A DNA stretch of 64,000 bases from Vicugna pacos (GCF_048564905.1 NC_132995.1:3174501-3238500), one strand, 5' to 3'; positions 22,022 through 32,117 are shown, counted from the stretch's first letter. Notes: generated by a model not told the origin, from the sequence alone. Translations and numbers: made by a program.

Positions 22022-22597
22022 TGTTGCATAAAAAAATGCGTTACAGCTCAGTTGTGACAGCAACCTGGATCCCGGCGAGAAACCAAACAGCACTCCGGGA
22101 GTTGGAGAACTCAGGTTTGTTACACCACTGGGCCCAGATGACTTAACACTCCAAGCTCTGGACCCACAGACTTTTATAGGCTGCCAGTCCACACCCGACA
22201 TCATCACATGCAAACAAGGTATAACAGAAGCTGACCAACCAGGAACAAGCTCTGCAGAAATGGACCAATCAGGAGGGAAAGAAATAACCAATCAGGAGTG
22301 AAGGAAATGGACCAATCAGGAGGGAGAGAAATAACCAATCAGGAGTGGAGGAAATGGACCAATCAGGAGGGAGAGCAACAACCAATCAGGAGTGAAGGAA
22401 ACGGGCCAATTGGGAGAGAAGGAAACAACCAATCAGAAGTGAGCTCAGGGAACCAATAGAATTTTAGGGGTAAGTAAGCCATTTCAGAGGCAAAAAGTGA
22501 CCTAGAGCCTCTGGGCCAGGGAACCGGATGATGCTGGCAGGAGAGTAGTGGCCCTGCCTGGGGTTCCTGCCGGTCTTTTTATGGGGCTTCCCACCTC
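22022..22597 (-). mobile_element. Solo LTR of an endogenous retrovirus (ERV1-like)
   Basis: A 576-bp block begins with TG and ends with CA and is flanked by the 4-bp duplication GTAA at 22018-22021 and 22598-22601, the duplication length usual for gammaretrovirus-like ERV1 elements. Read on the minus strand, U3 is on the right and carries the CCAAT-box array. A TATAAAAG box is near 22170-22180, followed by R/U5-like text and a final CA. No internal retroviral region is attached, so this is a solo LTR left by recombination between two LTRs. It sits inside an L1 3' end and is therefore younger than that L1. The family name is not known to me. Confidence 0.8.
22255..22460 (-). repeat. Tandem CCAAT-box array in LTR U3
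   Basis: A half-unit of about 23 bp, ccaatcagga plus a short spacer ending in gga or taa, repeats about nine times and forms roughly four 46-bp double units. Each half-unit carries one CCAAT (ATTGG on the sense strand of the LTR). Known retroviral enhancers often consist of such direct repeats. Confidence 0.88.
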
Positions 22598-23144
22598 AGT
22601 AAGATAAATCAGACTGAGAAAGACAAATACTGTATGATACGCCTTATATGTGGAATCCAAAAAAGGCAAAATCATAAAAACAGAGGAATAATGGTGACCA
22701 AGGGCTGGGAGGTGGGGAATGAGAGAGGTGCTTTTGAGGATACAAACTTGCAAGCAGCAGGTAAATAAGTCCTGGAGATCTAATGCGCAGTGTACTGAAT
22801 ATAGACATAAAAACTGTGTTCTAAAATTAAACCTACCAAGAGACTAGATCTTAACAGTTCCCACTGCAAGAAGGAATGTAACTATGTGACATGACAGAGG
22901 GGTTAGCTGACACTACAGTGGCACCCAGATTGCAGTAGAAATGTACCAAATCAGTATGTGGTGCACCTCATCCTTACACGCTATGGTGTGTCGACTGTGT
23001 CTCAATTAAAAAAGAAAAAACCAGGATCTCTTTCCAAAGTACAATTCCGATGCCATGGAATAAAGCATGCTGATAATAAAAGACAATTTGGCAGTCAAAT
23101 GCATCCCAGACTAGCCACTTTGCATCACTCCTCTGCTCTGAAGC

Positions 23145-23445
23145 ATGCAGGGCTTTGCCATCTCAGTCGTATCTGCTGTCATTGCATCTCCTCCCGCTCA
23201 CCCCTCGCCAGCCCTGCTGCCGCCACGCAGTCATCTTTGCCAGGCCTAGAATGCACCGTGCGCGCGTCTACCTCGGGACCTTTGCACTTGCCATTTTCGC
23301 TGCCTGGAATGCTCTTCCCCCAGAGCTGCCCGCGGCCAGCCCCTCACCCCTTCCTGTCCTCCAGTCCTGCTCTAACGTTCCCTTCTCAGTCAGACCTTCC
23401 CATCTCCCTGTACTTTCAAAATGGCTAACACATTGTTTTGCCATA
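23145..23445 (+). repeat. L2 fragment
   Basis: The text ggacctttgcacttgccatt, gctgcctggaatgctcttcc and cagaccttcccatctccctg follows the classic L2 3' part in forward orientation. Confidence 0.8.
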
Positions 23446-23449
23446 TTTT

Positions 23450-24160
23450 TTTTTTTTACTCCTTGTCTATCTCTCTTTTGTAAAAATGTTTCCTTGGTGT
23501 TTTAATGTGCGCTTCTCTGGTTATTAGCAGAGTTGAGCATCTTTGCATAGTTATGATGGAAATCTACACTTCTTCTGAGGGTAAACTTTTATGATATCAT
23601 TCAAGATATGTGACTTTTATAGTTTATTTCAGACTCTTATTTTAAATCTTAAAAATGTACTTGATTTTCAATTTTTATTTCAAAATCTAATTACTTATGT
23701 TTTTATTGCTTAAGAGTATTTTTGATTGTTTAAATAGTTAGAACATACTACGGAAGATTAACTTTCTAACATCCAGGGCCAAAGGGGGGTTTCCTAGCGT
23801 TCCTTTCCCACATTCAGTTTCTCAGTTCAGCTGGAATTAACTTTTGCATATCGCGTGAGGAACATAATTGCGTTATTTTCCCAAAGAGACAATGAACGGT
23901 CTCAAGTCCATTCATGGAAGTGCTTCTTTTCCCGCTGGCGTGTGATGCTCTGATAATAAGTAAGTGAGTAAATAAATGCTACCTGTGGGGAGCCGAGGGT
24001 ACAGATTTAATGAGAACTGTTAATGTACCAAGATCTCTTTCCCTAAGACTAGTGTCAGTTCCCGTCGCTGTGAAGTAGTTGGAAAACACAGAACTGTGCA
24101 CGGAAGAGAATAAGAGTTACCCACGTTATGCTCCAAAGAGAACCGCTGTACATTGCCTCT
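23450..24160. other. Intergenic, A/T-rich, no gene seen
   Basis: No exon seen. About 23500-23760 may be old L1 debris (gcgcttctctggttattagc), but this is too worn for a confident call. Confidence 0.35.
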
Positions 24161-24174
24161 TTCTTACCCACTTT

Positions 24175-24480
24175 TTTTTCATTTTTTTCTCGTGGTAAAA
24201 TACACACAACATAAAAGGTACCATCATACCCATTTATAAGTGTGCAGTTCAGTAGAATTCAGTCCATTCACGTTGCTGTGCGGCCATCGCCACCATCCAT
24301 CTGTGGTCCAGCCACAAGAACTCGGGGGGACGAGGGGAAATATTGCCCCTCCCTGACACTGTTCAATGTAATTTAAAATTTTATTTCTTCATTAACAGAT
24401 TCACTGAGGAATAACTGTTATATGTATATTTTTAAGTCTACTCATGTTTAAGGTCTACCATTTGATGAGTTTGGACACAG
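24175..24480 (-). repeat. Old L1M-type fragment
   Basis: Text such as ctcgtggtaaaatacacaca, aagtgtgcagttcagtagaa and cgttgctgtgcggccatcgc is characteristic of old L1 3' regions. A related piece follows at 24390-24470. Confidence 0.55.
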
Positions 24481-24774
24481 GCTGTAACCTTAAGTCTCTC
24501 TCAAGTTCATGCAGTTTCTGTCCCTTTTGCTCTCCAGAGCAGCTCATTCTAGGCATTTGCATCTCCGAATACAGAGGGGGAGGTGCAGGCTCCCCAAGGA
24601 AAAAGGACATATGTAGTCGGGGGTCACCTGGCCCTGGTCCTGGAGGCTCAGAGGCAGAGACCACCCGCCTGGGGCTGCGAAGAATTAACTTGTATCTTGG
24701 GCTCCCTCTTGTGGCCGCAGCGAAGAAGTTTCCTTCCACGTTGAAGTAAAAATGCTTTTTAATCTGACAAATTC

Positions 24775-25262
24775 ATTTCTTCATTCAGTAAGTATTTGTT
24801 GATACTCTACTGTGTGCCAGACACTGTTCAAGGCTCTTGGTCATCAATAAACAAAAATCCCTGCCCTCGAGAATCTTATATTCTTGCAGAGGGAGACAGA
24901 CAATACACCATCGACAAGTAAATTCATAGTCTACTAGAAGGTGAAAAGCGATTTGGAAAAAAATGAGAAAGTAGAGGGCAGGTCCGAGGGATCCAGCCTC
25001 CCTGAGAGGGTGGGAACAGGCTGCGATGTTTATAAGGAGGTTGGGGAAGGCGCTGAGCATGTGACGTTTGAGTAAGGATGAGAAGGAGAGAGGAAGCTGG
25101 TCTGTGGTCAGCTGAGGGAGCGCAGCTGCAAGTGGAGCGGCAGTGGAGGGGCAGGGGCTGGGCATGTGTGCAGCTCATTCGAATAGCAGTGGGGAGAAGG
25201 GTGTGGCTGGTGCAGAGTGAGGAGTGGGAGAGGGAGGTAAGGGTTGCAGGCAGCAGGTCACG
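24775..25262 (-). repeat. L2 fragment
   Basis: The reverse complement of the L2 3' end is well preserved in order: ttcattcagtaagtatttgt, ctgtgtgccagacactgttc, atccctgccctcgagaatct, agagggagacagacaataca, then internal text with ggctggtgcagagtgaggag. Confidence 0.85.
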
Positions 25263-25639
25263 TAGTCACTGCTGTTACCCAAAGTGAGATGGAAAGTGAT
25301 GAGAGTGACCTCAAGTTGAACACGCCTTAATCAGCCATTGTGCCTCCTGAGTCTCCACTAGAAGGCTGAGCCACTCCTCCCATCAGGGGCTGTGCCATCC
25401 CAGCAGCCTTCAAACATCCTCAGCAATCCTCCCCCTTCTTTCTAAGGGTCAGGAATCCTCCCTCCTGCTCTGGACTTGTATCTGGCCGACCCCTGGATGC
25501 CTGTCCTGAAAGTCTCACAAGGCTCGTCACACAAAATGGAGGTTGTGGGATGGTGACCGCAGAGTTGTGCAGTGTACAACCTACACAGCTGTACATGGAG
25601 GTCCAGATGTTCTTCTTCTCTGTTCCCACCAAGTTCTGT

Positions 25640-25790
25640 GCCCGCTATGCCATTTCTCTGGGTAATACAATGTTTTATCTTCTCTCCTCCCAAAAGCCTA
25701 TAAGTTCTTTGAGGACAATATAGAATCAGAGTTCCATCCACGTCTGTGATACCCAGAGAGGGGCTAAAATACTGGTTGCCTCAATTAGCC
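25640..25790 (+). repeat. L2-like fragment
   Basis: The segment with taagttctttgaggacaata and ctgtgatacccagag matches the L2 3' end in forward orientation, ending near gcctcaattagc. Confidence 0.5.
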
Positions 25791-25840
25791 CTCTACTTAA
25801 TAAATAAAATAAATTGGGTACTTATGATTAGATTTCTGTA

Positions 25841-26075
25841 AAAGGCCAGATAATTATAGCAGAGTCCTAGGAACTGGGCCATAATTATATAGAGTGATGG
25901 AAGAGTGTAAAGTAGCTGGACTCAGCTAGGGAATCATGGTATATAGTCTTAGGAACCAGCTGGATAATTGCACCAGGAGCTCCTAGGAACAGGTGGGTAA
26001 TTATAGGAGAGTCCCCGGAATCTGTTGGATAATTACCATAGAGTCATGGAATCAACAGTAATAACAGAAGAGTCC
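25841..26075. repeat. Degenerate minisatellite, about 31-42 bp period
   Basis: About seven units share a core like ggataattatagcagagtcc followed by aggaactg. Unit length drifts between about 31 and 42 bases. It has no coding content and lies between an L2-like and a MER5A fragment. Confidence 0.65.
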
Positions 26076-26077
26076 CA

Positions 26078-26190
26078 AATACAGACCTCAGGAAATGTCT
26101 GGGGACAGCTTTGATTGTCACAACTTAGGAGAGAGAGGAATGCTGTGGCATCTAGCGAGTGGAGTTCAGGGATGCAGCAGGCGGGAAGGT
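26078..26190 (+). repeat. MER5A-like hAT DNA transposon fragment
   Basis: The segment contains aaatgtctggggacagcttt, gattgtcacaac and gcatctagcgagtgg, which is the order of the MER5A (hAT-Charlie) non-autonomous element. Confidence 0.65.
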
Positions 26191-26216
26191 TCCTCAGCAG
26201 AGTCATCCCGTCCTGT

Positions 26217-26520
26217 CTTGGTCCATTCAGGCTGCTGTAACAGGATACTAGGCACTGGATGGCTTCAATAACATTTATTTCTCACAGTCCTGGAGGCTGG
26301 CAAGTCTGAGATCAGGGTGACGGCTGGGTTGAATTCTGATAAGGGTCCTGTTCCTGGTTTCCTTCCATGGCAGGGAGAGAAAATGACCTCACCAGACACA
26401 GAAACTGGCAGCACCTCGATCTTGGATTTTCAGCCTCCAGAACTGTGAGAAATAAATATCTGTTCATAAGTCACTTGGTCTTCAATATGGTGTTACAGCA
26501 GCCTGAGCAGACTAAAGGCG
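26217..26520. repeat. Two MLT1-type LTR ends in opposed orientation
   Basis: The left part (about 26217-26365, minus) and the right part (about 26385-26520, plus) are both the 3' part of an MLT1 (ERVL-MaLR) LTR and so form an inverted repeat. Shared text includes ggctgctgtaaca and tttatttctcacagtcctgg on the left, and the reverse of these on the right. These are ancient fossils from early eutherian times. Confidence 0.7.
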
Positions 26521-26524
26521 CTGA

Positions 26525-27150
26525 TCAATGCCTGGAAACATTTTATATACAATGAGCCCTTAAGTAAGCTAGTCAGTAAAAAGTAGCAGTGATTGTGGTC
26601 TTATCTGTGGTCGTGTATCAACTCAGAGTCTCAGTTTGCAAGCAACAGAAAATGACCGGTTGGTCTGGGAAAAAAAAAAAAGGAACTTATTACCAAGATG
26701 TTGACCAGCTTGTGGAAAGGAGAAGACTAGACGAATCAAGTTCTGAGAATGGGCAGGAAAAGAGCAGGCAAGCATCTTTGCCCTGACTCCCTGAAGAGAA
26801 GCCCCACCACGTGGGACTGCATGGTGGGTTGAGCCCAGGACCTATGCCCACTCTGTGATTCTGTGATTTATAGTAAGAAATACATATATTTGTTCTCCTT
26901 CCTCATTTCTGTCACAAGTCTCCTAAATCCCTTGGAATTTCCTAAGTGATCAGAGCAATTCAGGTGGCTTGGTATTCCTAACAAATTCCTTTCAGTCACT
27001 CCGGGTTTGTGTTAATGAGGTGACTTCGGGGAAGCACCTAAGGATGGAGGCTTGTTGCCAGGGGAACCAAGTATGTGATTAGAGGGTTGGCACTTTCAGT
27101 CTCACCCTCCTGACCTCCAGGGAGGGGAGAGGGGCTGAAGGTGGAATCAG
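26525..27150. other. Intergenic, no gene seen
   Basis: No gene or confident repeat was recognised between the MLT1 pair and the next L1 insertion. Confidence 0.4.
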
Positions 27151-27163
27151 TCACCAATGGCCA

Positions 27164-27428
27164 TCTTATGGTTACCAGGGAAAGAGGGTGGGAAGGGATA
27201 AAGTTTCAGATTTACAAATGTTAACCAGTATATATAAAAACAGGTTTTTTTAAAGTTTCTTGTGTATAGCACAGAGAACTATGTTCAATATCTTGTAACC
27301 CTTAATAAAAAATATGAAAATTAATATATATATGTATGTATGCAGGACGGGGACATTGTGCTGTACACCTGAAATTGACACATTGCAATTGATCATACTT
27401 CAATTTTTTTTTTAATTCTTAAAAAAAA
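27164..27428 (+). repeat. Short L1 3'-end insertion with target-site duplication
   Basis: Only the last part of an L1 3' UTR is present (ttatggttaccagggaaaga to a poly-A-like end). It is flanked by tcaccaatggcca at 27151-27163 and tcaccaatgacca at 27429-27441, one mismatch in 13. This is a severely 5'-truncated insertion. Confidence 0.9.
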
Positions 27429-27444
27429 TCACCAATGACCAATG

Positions 27445-28135
27445 ACTTAATCAATCTTGTCTATGTAATGAAGCCTCCATAAAACCCAAAAGGGCGGGGT
27501 TCGGAGAGCTTCCGGGCTGGTGAACAGGCGGTGATCTGGGGAGAGTGTCCACTCAGAGAACAGAGCGTGGAGGCGCCGCGCTCTTCGCACGGACTCTGCC
27601 CTGTGCATCTGTTCCACGGAGCTGAACGGTAGGGCACCCAGCTGCTGTCCGAGCTTTGCTCGGTGGTGCGGGAGAAAAACACACATGGGAAAGGGTGTTA
27701 GAAACACACGACCCCGAAGGGTGGAGACAGCTCCCCAGAGGGAGGCAGAGCAGACTTCCCGCAAAGACTCGGGGACGGCCCGGAGCCTCTTCCCAAAGGG
27801 GAAAAGGCTCCCAACTTGGAGACCCGACAAGGACACACGTTCTCTGCACCGCTGTGCCTGCCCATCCAGGTGACTCCTGAGATAAAACCTCTCTTCCCAC
27901 ACGCCTCTCGCCAGGCGCCCAGAGCTTGTCTTGGTAACTGAAGAGGCTCACAAGCCTGCGGGCGAGACGGCTCTCACAGGCTGAGTGTTCCCTCCCACAT
28001 GTTATTGTGAGAAGTTGACAGCATTTTGCAGTGAATACCCACATAGGCACTACCTGGATTCAACCACTGATGTTTCACTGTGTTTTATCGCCTATCTATC
28101 CGTCAGCCCATCTGCAGTGTCTGGGGTGCATTTGA
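27445..28135. other. Intergenic, no gene seen
   Basis: Fairly GC-rich stretch with long overlapping open frames on both strands (27447-28050). None has a recognisable domain, and both strands are open together, which points to composition rather than coding. Confidence 0.4.
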
Positions 28136-28144
28136 AAGTTGCAT

Positions 28145-28276
28145 GACCTATAATGGAAAAGAATATGAAAAGGAATAATGCATAAATATATCATATATAT
28201 ATGAATCACTAGGCTGTACACTAGAAATGAACACAACATTGTAAATCAACTAGACTTCAATTAAAAAAAATAAAGG
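28145..28276 (+). repeat. L1 3' tip
   Basis: A 130-bp piece holds only the end of the L1 3' UTR (ctataatggaaaagaatatg to acttcaattaaaaaaa). The short matching flanks aagttgca at 28137-28144 and 28277-28284 are consistent with a target-site duplication. Confidence 0.75.
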
Positions 28277-28286
28277 AAGTTGCAGG

Positions 28287-28412
28287 TGGGTGGGGATAGC
28301 TCAGTGGTAGAGCATGTGCTGAGCATGCACAAGACCCTGGGTTCCATCCTCAGCACCTCTGTTATGTAGTAAATAAAACAAGGATAAAGCAAAATAATAA
28401 TAAATAAATCAT
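28287..28412 (+). repeat. Camelid tRNA-Ala SINE (Vic-1 type)
   Basis: The head ggtggggatagctcagtggt, loop tgctgagcatgc and a slightly altered B-box gggttccatcctcag are present, followed by an A-rich tail. Confidence 0.88.
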
Positions 28413-28519
28413 AATTTTTTGGAAGTAAGGTGCAGACGTCAGTATGCTCTACCCTGAGTATTTCAGCAAGCGCATGATTACCTACAGTTTAAGCTTCATT
28501 TAGAGTCCCTTCCTGTTTT

Positions 28520-28850
28520 TTCTCTTGTGTTAAAATATGCGTACAATGAAAGGAAGTGGACAGGCCTTCAAGGTACTGATCGCTGTGCTTTGATAGGTAC
28601 CCAAACCCCTATCAAGGTACAGAATACAGCCGTTGTCCCGGAAGAATGGTGGTCGCCAGGGGCTGGGGGAACGGGGAAGAGGCAGTTGGTGTCTCGTGGG
28701 AACAGAGTTTCAGTTTTAGAAGCTGATAAAGTACAATGCATGGCTGGTGACAGTTGCACAAAAATGTGGATGTATTTAATGCCACTGAACAGTTAAAATG
28801 GCAAGTTTATGTTATATATATTTTACCATAATTTAAAAATAATAAAAAAA
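28520..28850 (+). repeat. Old L1M-type 3' end
   Basis: The order gaatggtggtcgccaggggc, gagtttcagttttagaagct and gttaaaatggcaagtttatg matches the 3' UTR of an older L1 group. Confidence 0.6.
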
Positions 28851-28861
28851 AAACAACTTCA

Positions 28862-28992
28862 AGAAGTGAAGATTGTTATCCTCACTCTGCAGCTAAGAAC
28901 ACTGGGGCCCCGTCACGGGTATAAGTTCCACAGGACTGCAGACCTGGACAGTGAGGGATTTGGGATCTGAACCCACCTGTGTGTCCCTCCAG
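28862..28992 (-). repeat. MIR fragment
   Basis: The reverse MIR core is recognisable from ttatcctcactctgcagcta through gggatttgggatctgaaccc. Confidence 0.6.
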
Positions 28993-29077
28993 GCTCATTC
29001 ATTTTCCTTCTGCAGCAAGTTCTCCATCCTCTTCTGCAAACATTCGCAGTAGTTGCAATAATAAAAGCAGAAGCAAG

Positions 29078-29205
29078 GGAGGAGGGTACGTATGGCTCAG
29101 TGGTTGGTGCACATGCTTAGCACTCACAGAAGGTCCTGGGTTCAATCCCCAGGACCTCCATTAAAATTACTAAATAAATAAGCTTAATTCCCTCCCCGCC
29201 AAAAA
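29078..29205 (+). repeat. Camelid tRNA-Ala SINE (Vic-1 type)
   Basis: The head ggaggagggtacgtatggct, loop gcttagcactc and B-box gggttcaatccccagg are present. The tail aaataaataagcttaattcc follows. Confidence 0.9.
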
Positions 29206-29339
29206 AGTTTTTCAAAGGATAGCAGAAATAGTGCTTGTTGCAGTCGTAAATGTGAAAGTGGTATCCGAAATGGGCTTTATCCCTGCAGCAGATGACTGCT
29301 CCGCCACGGGGCACAGAAGCGCTGACACGTGCCGTGCCA

Positions 29340-29645
29340 TGGGGAGCCTGGGAACTCGACCCTGAGTGAAAGGAGCCGGGCACAGGGAAGGTCGCACGGT
29401 AAGGGACTCCGTTTGTACGCAGCCTCCAGAAGAGACAAATCCGTAGGGGCAAAAAGCAGATCAGTGGTTGGCAGGCACTTGGAGGGGGGGGAGAACGGGG
29501 CGGGGGTGGTGCCTGCTAACAGATACAGGGCTCCCTGGGGGTGCTGGAAATATTTTGGAAGTAGGCGGAGTGATGGCCGCACTGCACTGTGAATGTGCTA
29601 AATGTCGCTGAACTATACACTTTTAAGGGGTTATTTTTAAATTTT
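29340..29645 (+). repeat. Old L1M-type 3' end
   Basis: The text agatcagtggttggcaggca, ggtgctggaaatattttgga and tgaactatacacttttaagg follows the 3' end of an older L1. Confidence 0.65.
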
Positions 29646-29656
29646 TTCCAAAACAA

Positions 29657-30395
29657 ACAACTTTTTATTGAAATAGAGTTGATTTACAATGTTGTATTAG
29701 TTTCAAGTGTACAGCAAAGTGATTCAGTTTTACATATGTGTGTGTGTGTGTGTGTATATATTTTTTCCAGATTCTGTTCAGTTATAGGTCATTACAAGAT
29801 ACTGAATGTAGTTCCCTGTGCTCTGCAGTAGGACTTCGTTGTTTGCCCACTTTGTGTGTAGTACTGTGCATCTGTTAATCTCAGGCTCCTAATTTACCCC
29901 TCCCCCCCTTCCCCTTTAGTAGCTGTAAATTTGTTTTCTGTGTCTGTGGGTCTCCTTCTGTTTTGTAAATAAGTTCACTTGTATCATTTTTTTTTAGATT
30001 CCACATATGAGCGATCTGTCTTTCTCTTTCTGGTTTACTTCACTTAGAATGACGATCTCCAGGTCCATCCATGCTGCTGCAAATGGCATTACTCATTCTT
30101 TTTATGGCTGAGCAGCCTTCTATTGTATAAAGACACCACATCTTCTTTATCCAGTCATCTATTGATGGACGTTTAGGTTGCTCTCATGTCTTGGCTGTTG
30201 TAAATAGTGCTGCTGTGAACATTGTGGTATGTGTATCTTTTTAAATTAGAGTTTCCACTTTTTCCAGATATATGCCCAGGAATGGGATTCCTGGATTCTG
30301 TGGTAACTCTGTTTTCAGTCCTTTAAGGGATCTCCATTCTAGTCTCCACAGTGGCTGCACCAAATTACGTTCTCCACACCCTCTCCAGCATTTTT
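29657..30395 (-). repeat. L1 3' end
   Basis: The copy is in reverse orientation, from ttattgaaatagagttgatt through tagctgtaaatttgttttct and gacgatctccaggtccatcc to ccacaccctctccagca. It contains a TG microsatellite at about 29737-29756. Confidence 0.82.
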
Positions 30396-30434
30396 AAATT
30401 GTTAGTTTTATGTTATGTGAATTTCATCTTGACA

Positions 30435-30645
30435 AAAAGTAACCGCTATTGAGCATTTGCTGTGTGCCACACAGCACGTACGCCCTTGGACAGGTATTAA
30501 TTTATCATTTGCAGCCCTGTCTGGGGTCAGGATGATTTGCTTCATTTTTGAAGATGGATATTCCAAGTCGCAAGGTCACAAAGCTGGCAAATGGCGGATT
30601 TGAGATCTGGTGCCTATCTGGCACCAGAGCCCTGCCTTTTAAAAA
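30435..30645 (-). repeat. MIR element
   Basis: The reverse MIR order is seen: attgagcatttgctgtgtgc, ggacaggtattaatttatca, gtcacaaagctggcaaatgg and cggatttgagatctgg. Confidence 0.7.
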
Positions 30646-30896
30646 TTATCCTTGGGTGGGGGGAAGGAGGGGCACATTGTGGGGCTTAGGGCTCCCACCC
30701 CTTCCTCCATCCATCAGCTCTGTGCTACTTCTCTGTGCTTCCATTTCTGAGCAAGGTCTCCTGTCGAGCGTGAGCTGAGTTGCACTGCCCCTCCACCTCT
30801 CTGAGCAAGTGTAAAAGTGAGAGCAAAAGGAAAAAGAGGAAAGAGGGGGAAAATGGAAAACCCGTGAGCGTTCCTTTCCCTGCCCGTCCAGAGCAG

Positions 30897-31077
30897 CTTA
30901 GAGGAGATTCAGGAGAGTGCAGGTTGTGCTGCCTTTGTCTCTTTTATAAAAAATTTTTTGGGTGTAGGTAATTAGGTTTACTTATTAAAACTTAGAAGGG
31001 ATTCCAGGAGCCTGCAAGTTATGCTGCCTTTTTTTTCCCAAAAATATGGGGAGTAAGTTATTAGGCTTATGTATTAA
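30897..31077. repeat. Tandem duplication of about 90-94 bp that includes a SINE tail
   Basis: Copy 1 (30897 to about 30990) and copy 2 (30991 to about 31077) share cttagaggagattcagga / cttagaagggattccagga, gctgcctttgtct / gctgccttttttt and then the reverse SINE tail gtaattaggtttacttatta / gttattaggcttatgtatta. Only copy 2 continues into a full SINE. Confidence 0.75.
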
Positions 31078-31154
31078 TGGAGGTGCTGGGGATTGAACCC
31101 AGGACCTCGTGCGTGCTGAGCACACGCTCTGCCCCTGAGCTGCACCCTCCCGCC
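31038..31154 (-). repeat. Camelid tRNA-Ala SINE, reverse orientation
   Basis: The reversed B-box gggattgaacccagg, loop gtgctgagcacacgc and head gagctgcaccctccc are present. Flanks tatgctgcctttttttt (about 31020) and tatgctgtctttttctt (about 31155) look like its target-site duplication. Confidence 0.88.
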
Positions 31155-31179
31155 TATGCTGTCTTTTTCTTAGTGGGTG

Positions 31180-31494
31180 GCCAACTGCTCTATGGCTGTC
31201 GTGCTATAAATAAAATCGTTTAATTTTTGTCACACCTAGCTAGAGATAAATGCATCCGCAGCATCTGAGCCCACATAACATTTCCCGGCAAAATCCATTC
31301 ACAGCCTCACTGCCGTGCCCAGAGCTGCTTCAAATCCACACTCTTCACCCCCTCCCCCCGCCCAGTGGCTTTTGCTGCCTGAACATAGGCTCTGAACTCC
31401 TTGGCAGCCTTCAGACCACGCAGGAGCGGCCCCGCCCACCTCCCTAGGCGCGTCCTCTAGCTACCCTCCCCCTGCTCACTCCAGGCACCCCACA
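31180..31494. other. Intergenic, no gene seen
   Basis: No gene or confident repeat. This C-rich stretch leads into the L2 copy to its right. Confidence 0.4.
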
Positions 31495-31745
31495 CACACT
31501 TAGCGTTTTCTCTGCTCCAGTCCTAAGCTCATCCCTGCCTCGGGGCCTTTGCACAGGTGGTTACTGATGCCTGAAGGTCACTCTCTCCAGCTGCTTCTCA
31601 TCCTTCAGGTCCCATCTTCTATCACTTTCTCCAAAACACCTCCCCACTGTACCAAATAAAGGAGGTCTCCTGTAGTCCCCTCTCAGAGCTCCTCGTCCTC
31701 TCCTGTCACGTCTCTGTTCAGTCTGTCAGCATATACGTTGTGCTG
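31495..31745 (+). repeat. L2 fragment
   Basis: The text cggggcctttgcacaggtgg, cttctcatccttcaggtccc and cagagctcctcgtcctctcc follows the L2 3' part in forward orientation. Confidence 0.75.
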
Positions 31746-31749
31746 CACT

Positions 31750-32115
31750 TCGGGGTCCCCATCACCACCATCAGAAACTAAAAATGCATCAAAGGGAAAC
31801 AGCCTGTGTGACAGAAGGGCACATCACCCCTCTGGTATTCCTACCCCCAAATCCACAGTCTCAGTCCAATCATGAAAAAGCACCAGACAAGACCATACCT
31901 GGGGAGTTTGAACAAAATCCCTGACCAAGGTTCCTCAAAACTGTCAAAGTTGAGGGGAAAAAAAGAAGGAGTGAGGAACTGTCACTGACAGGAGGAGACT
32001 GAATGTCCTGTGGAATCCTGTGTTGGAGAAACAATACTAGTAGAAAAGTGGGAAATGGGAAATGGGAATACAGTCTGTCGCTTATTTAACTCTAATGTGT
32101 GAATGTTGATCCCTT
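31750..32115. other. Intergenic, no gene seen; may be L1M debris
   Basis: The end of this stretch (ggaatcctgtgttggagaaa) and the text beyond the next insertion (32826-32980) appear to be parts of one old L1M-like element with the young L1 inserted in it. The link is tentative. Confidence 0.4.
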
Positions 32116-32117
32116 AG

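Larger units (their letters stand above)
21592..23015 (+). repeat. L1 3' end copies, split by a solo LTR
   Basis: A short L1 3' tip (ctgtacaccagaaattgaca, then cttcaataaaa) lies at 21630-21720. A second L1 piece begins near 21730 and runs through the ORF2 end to 22021 (gaaacaacctaagtgtccgt, ggatggatcttgaaaacatc). It resumes at 22602 (actgagaaagacaaatactg) and ends at about 23015. The interruption is exactly the LTR at 22022-22597. Confidence 0.8.

Noticed and set aside
22255-22460. CRISPR-like regular repeat array
   Set aside because: The units are contiguous tandem repeats without unique spacers, inside an LTR of a mammalian genome.
27447-28050. Overlapping 151- and 165-residue minus frames
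   Set aside because: Both strands are open in several frames at once, with no domain or start context; best explained by base composition.
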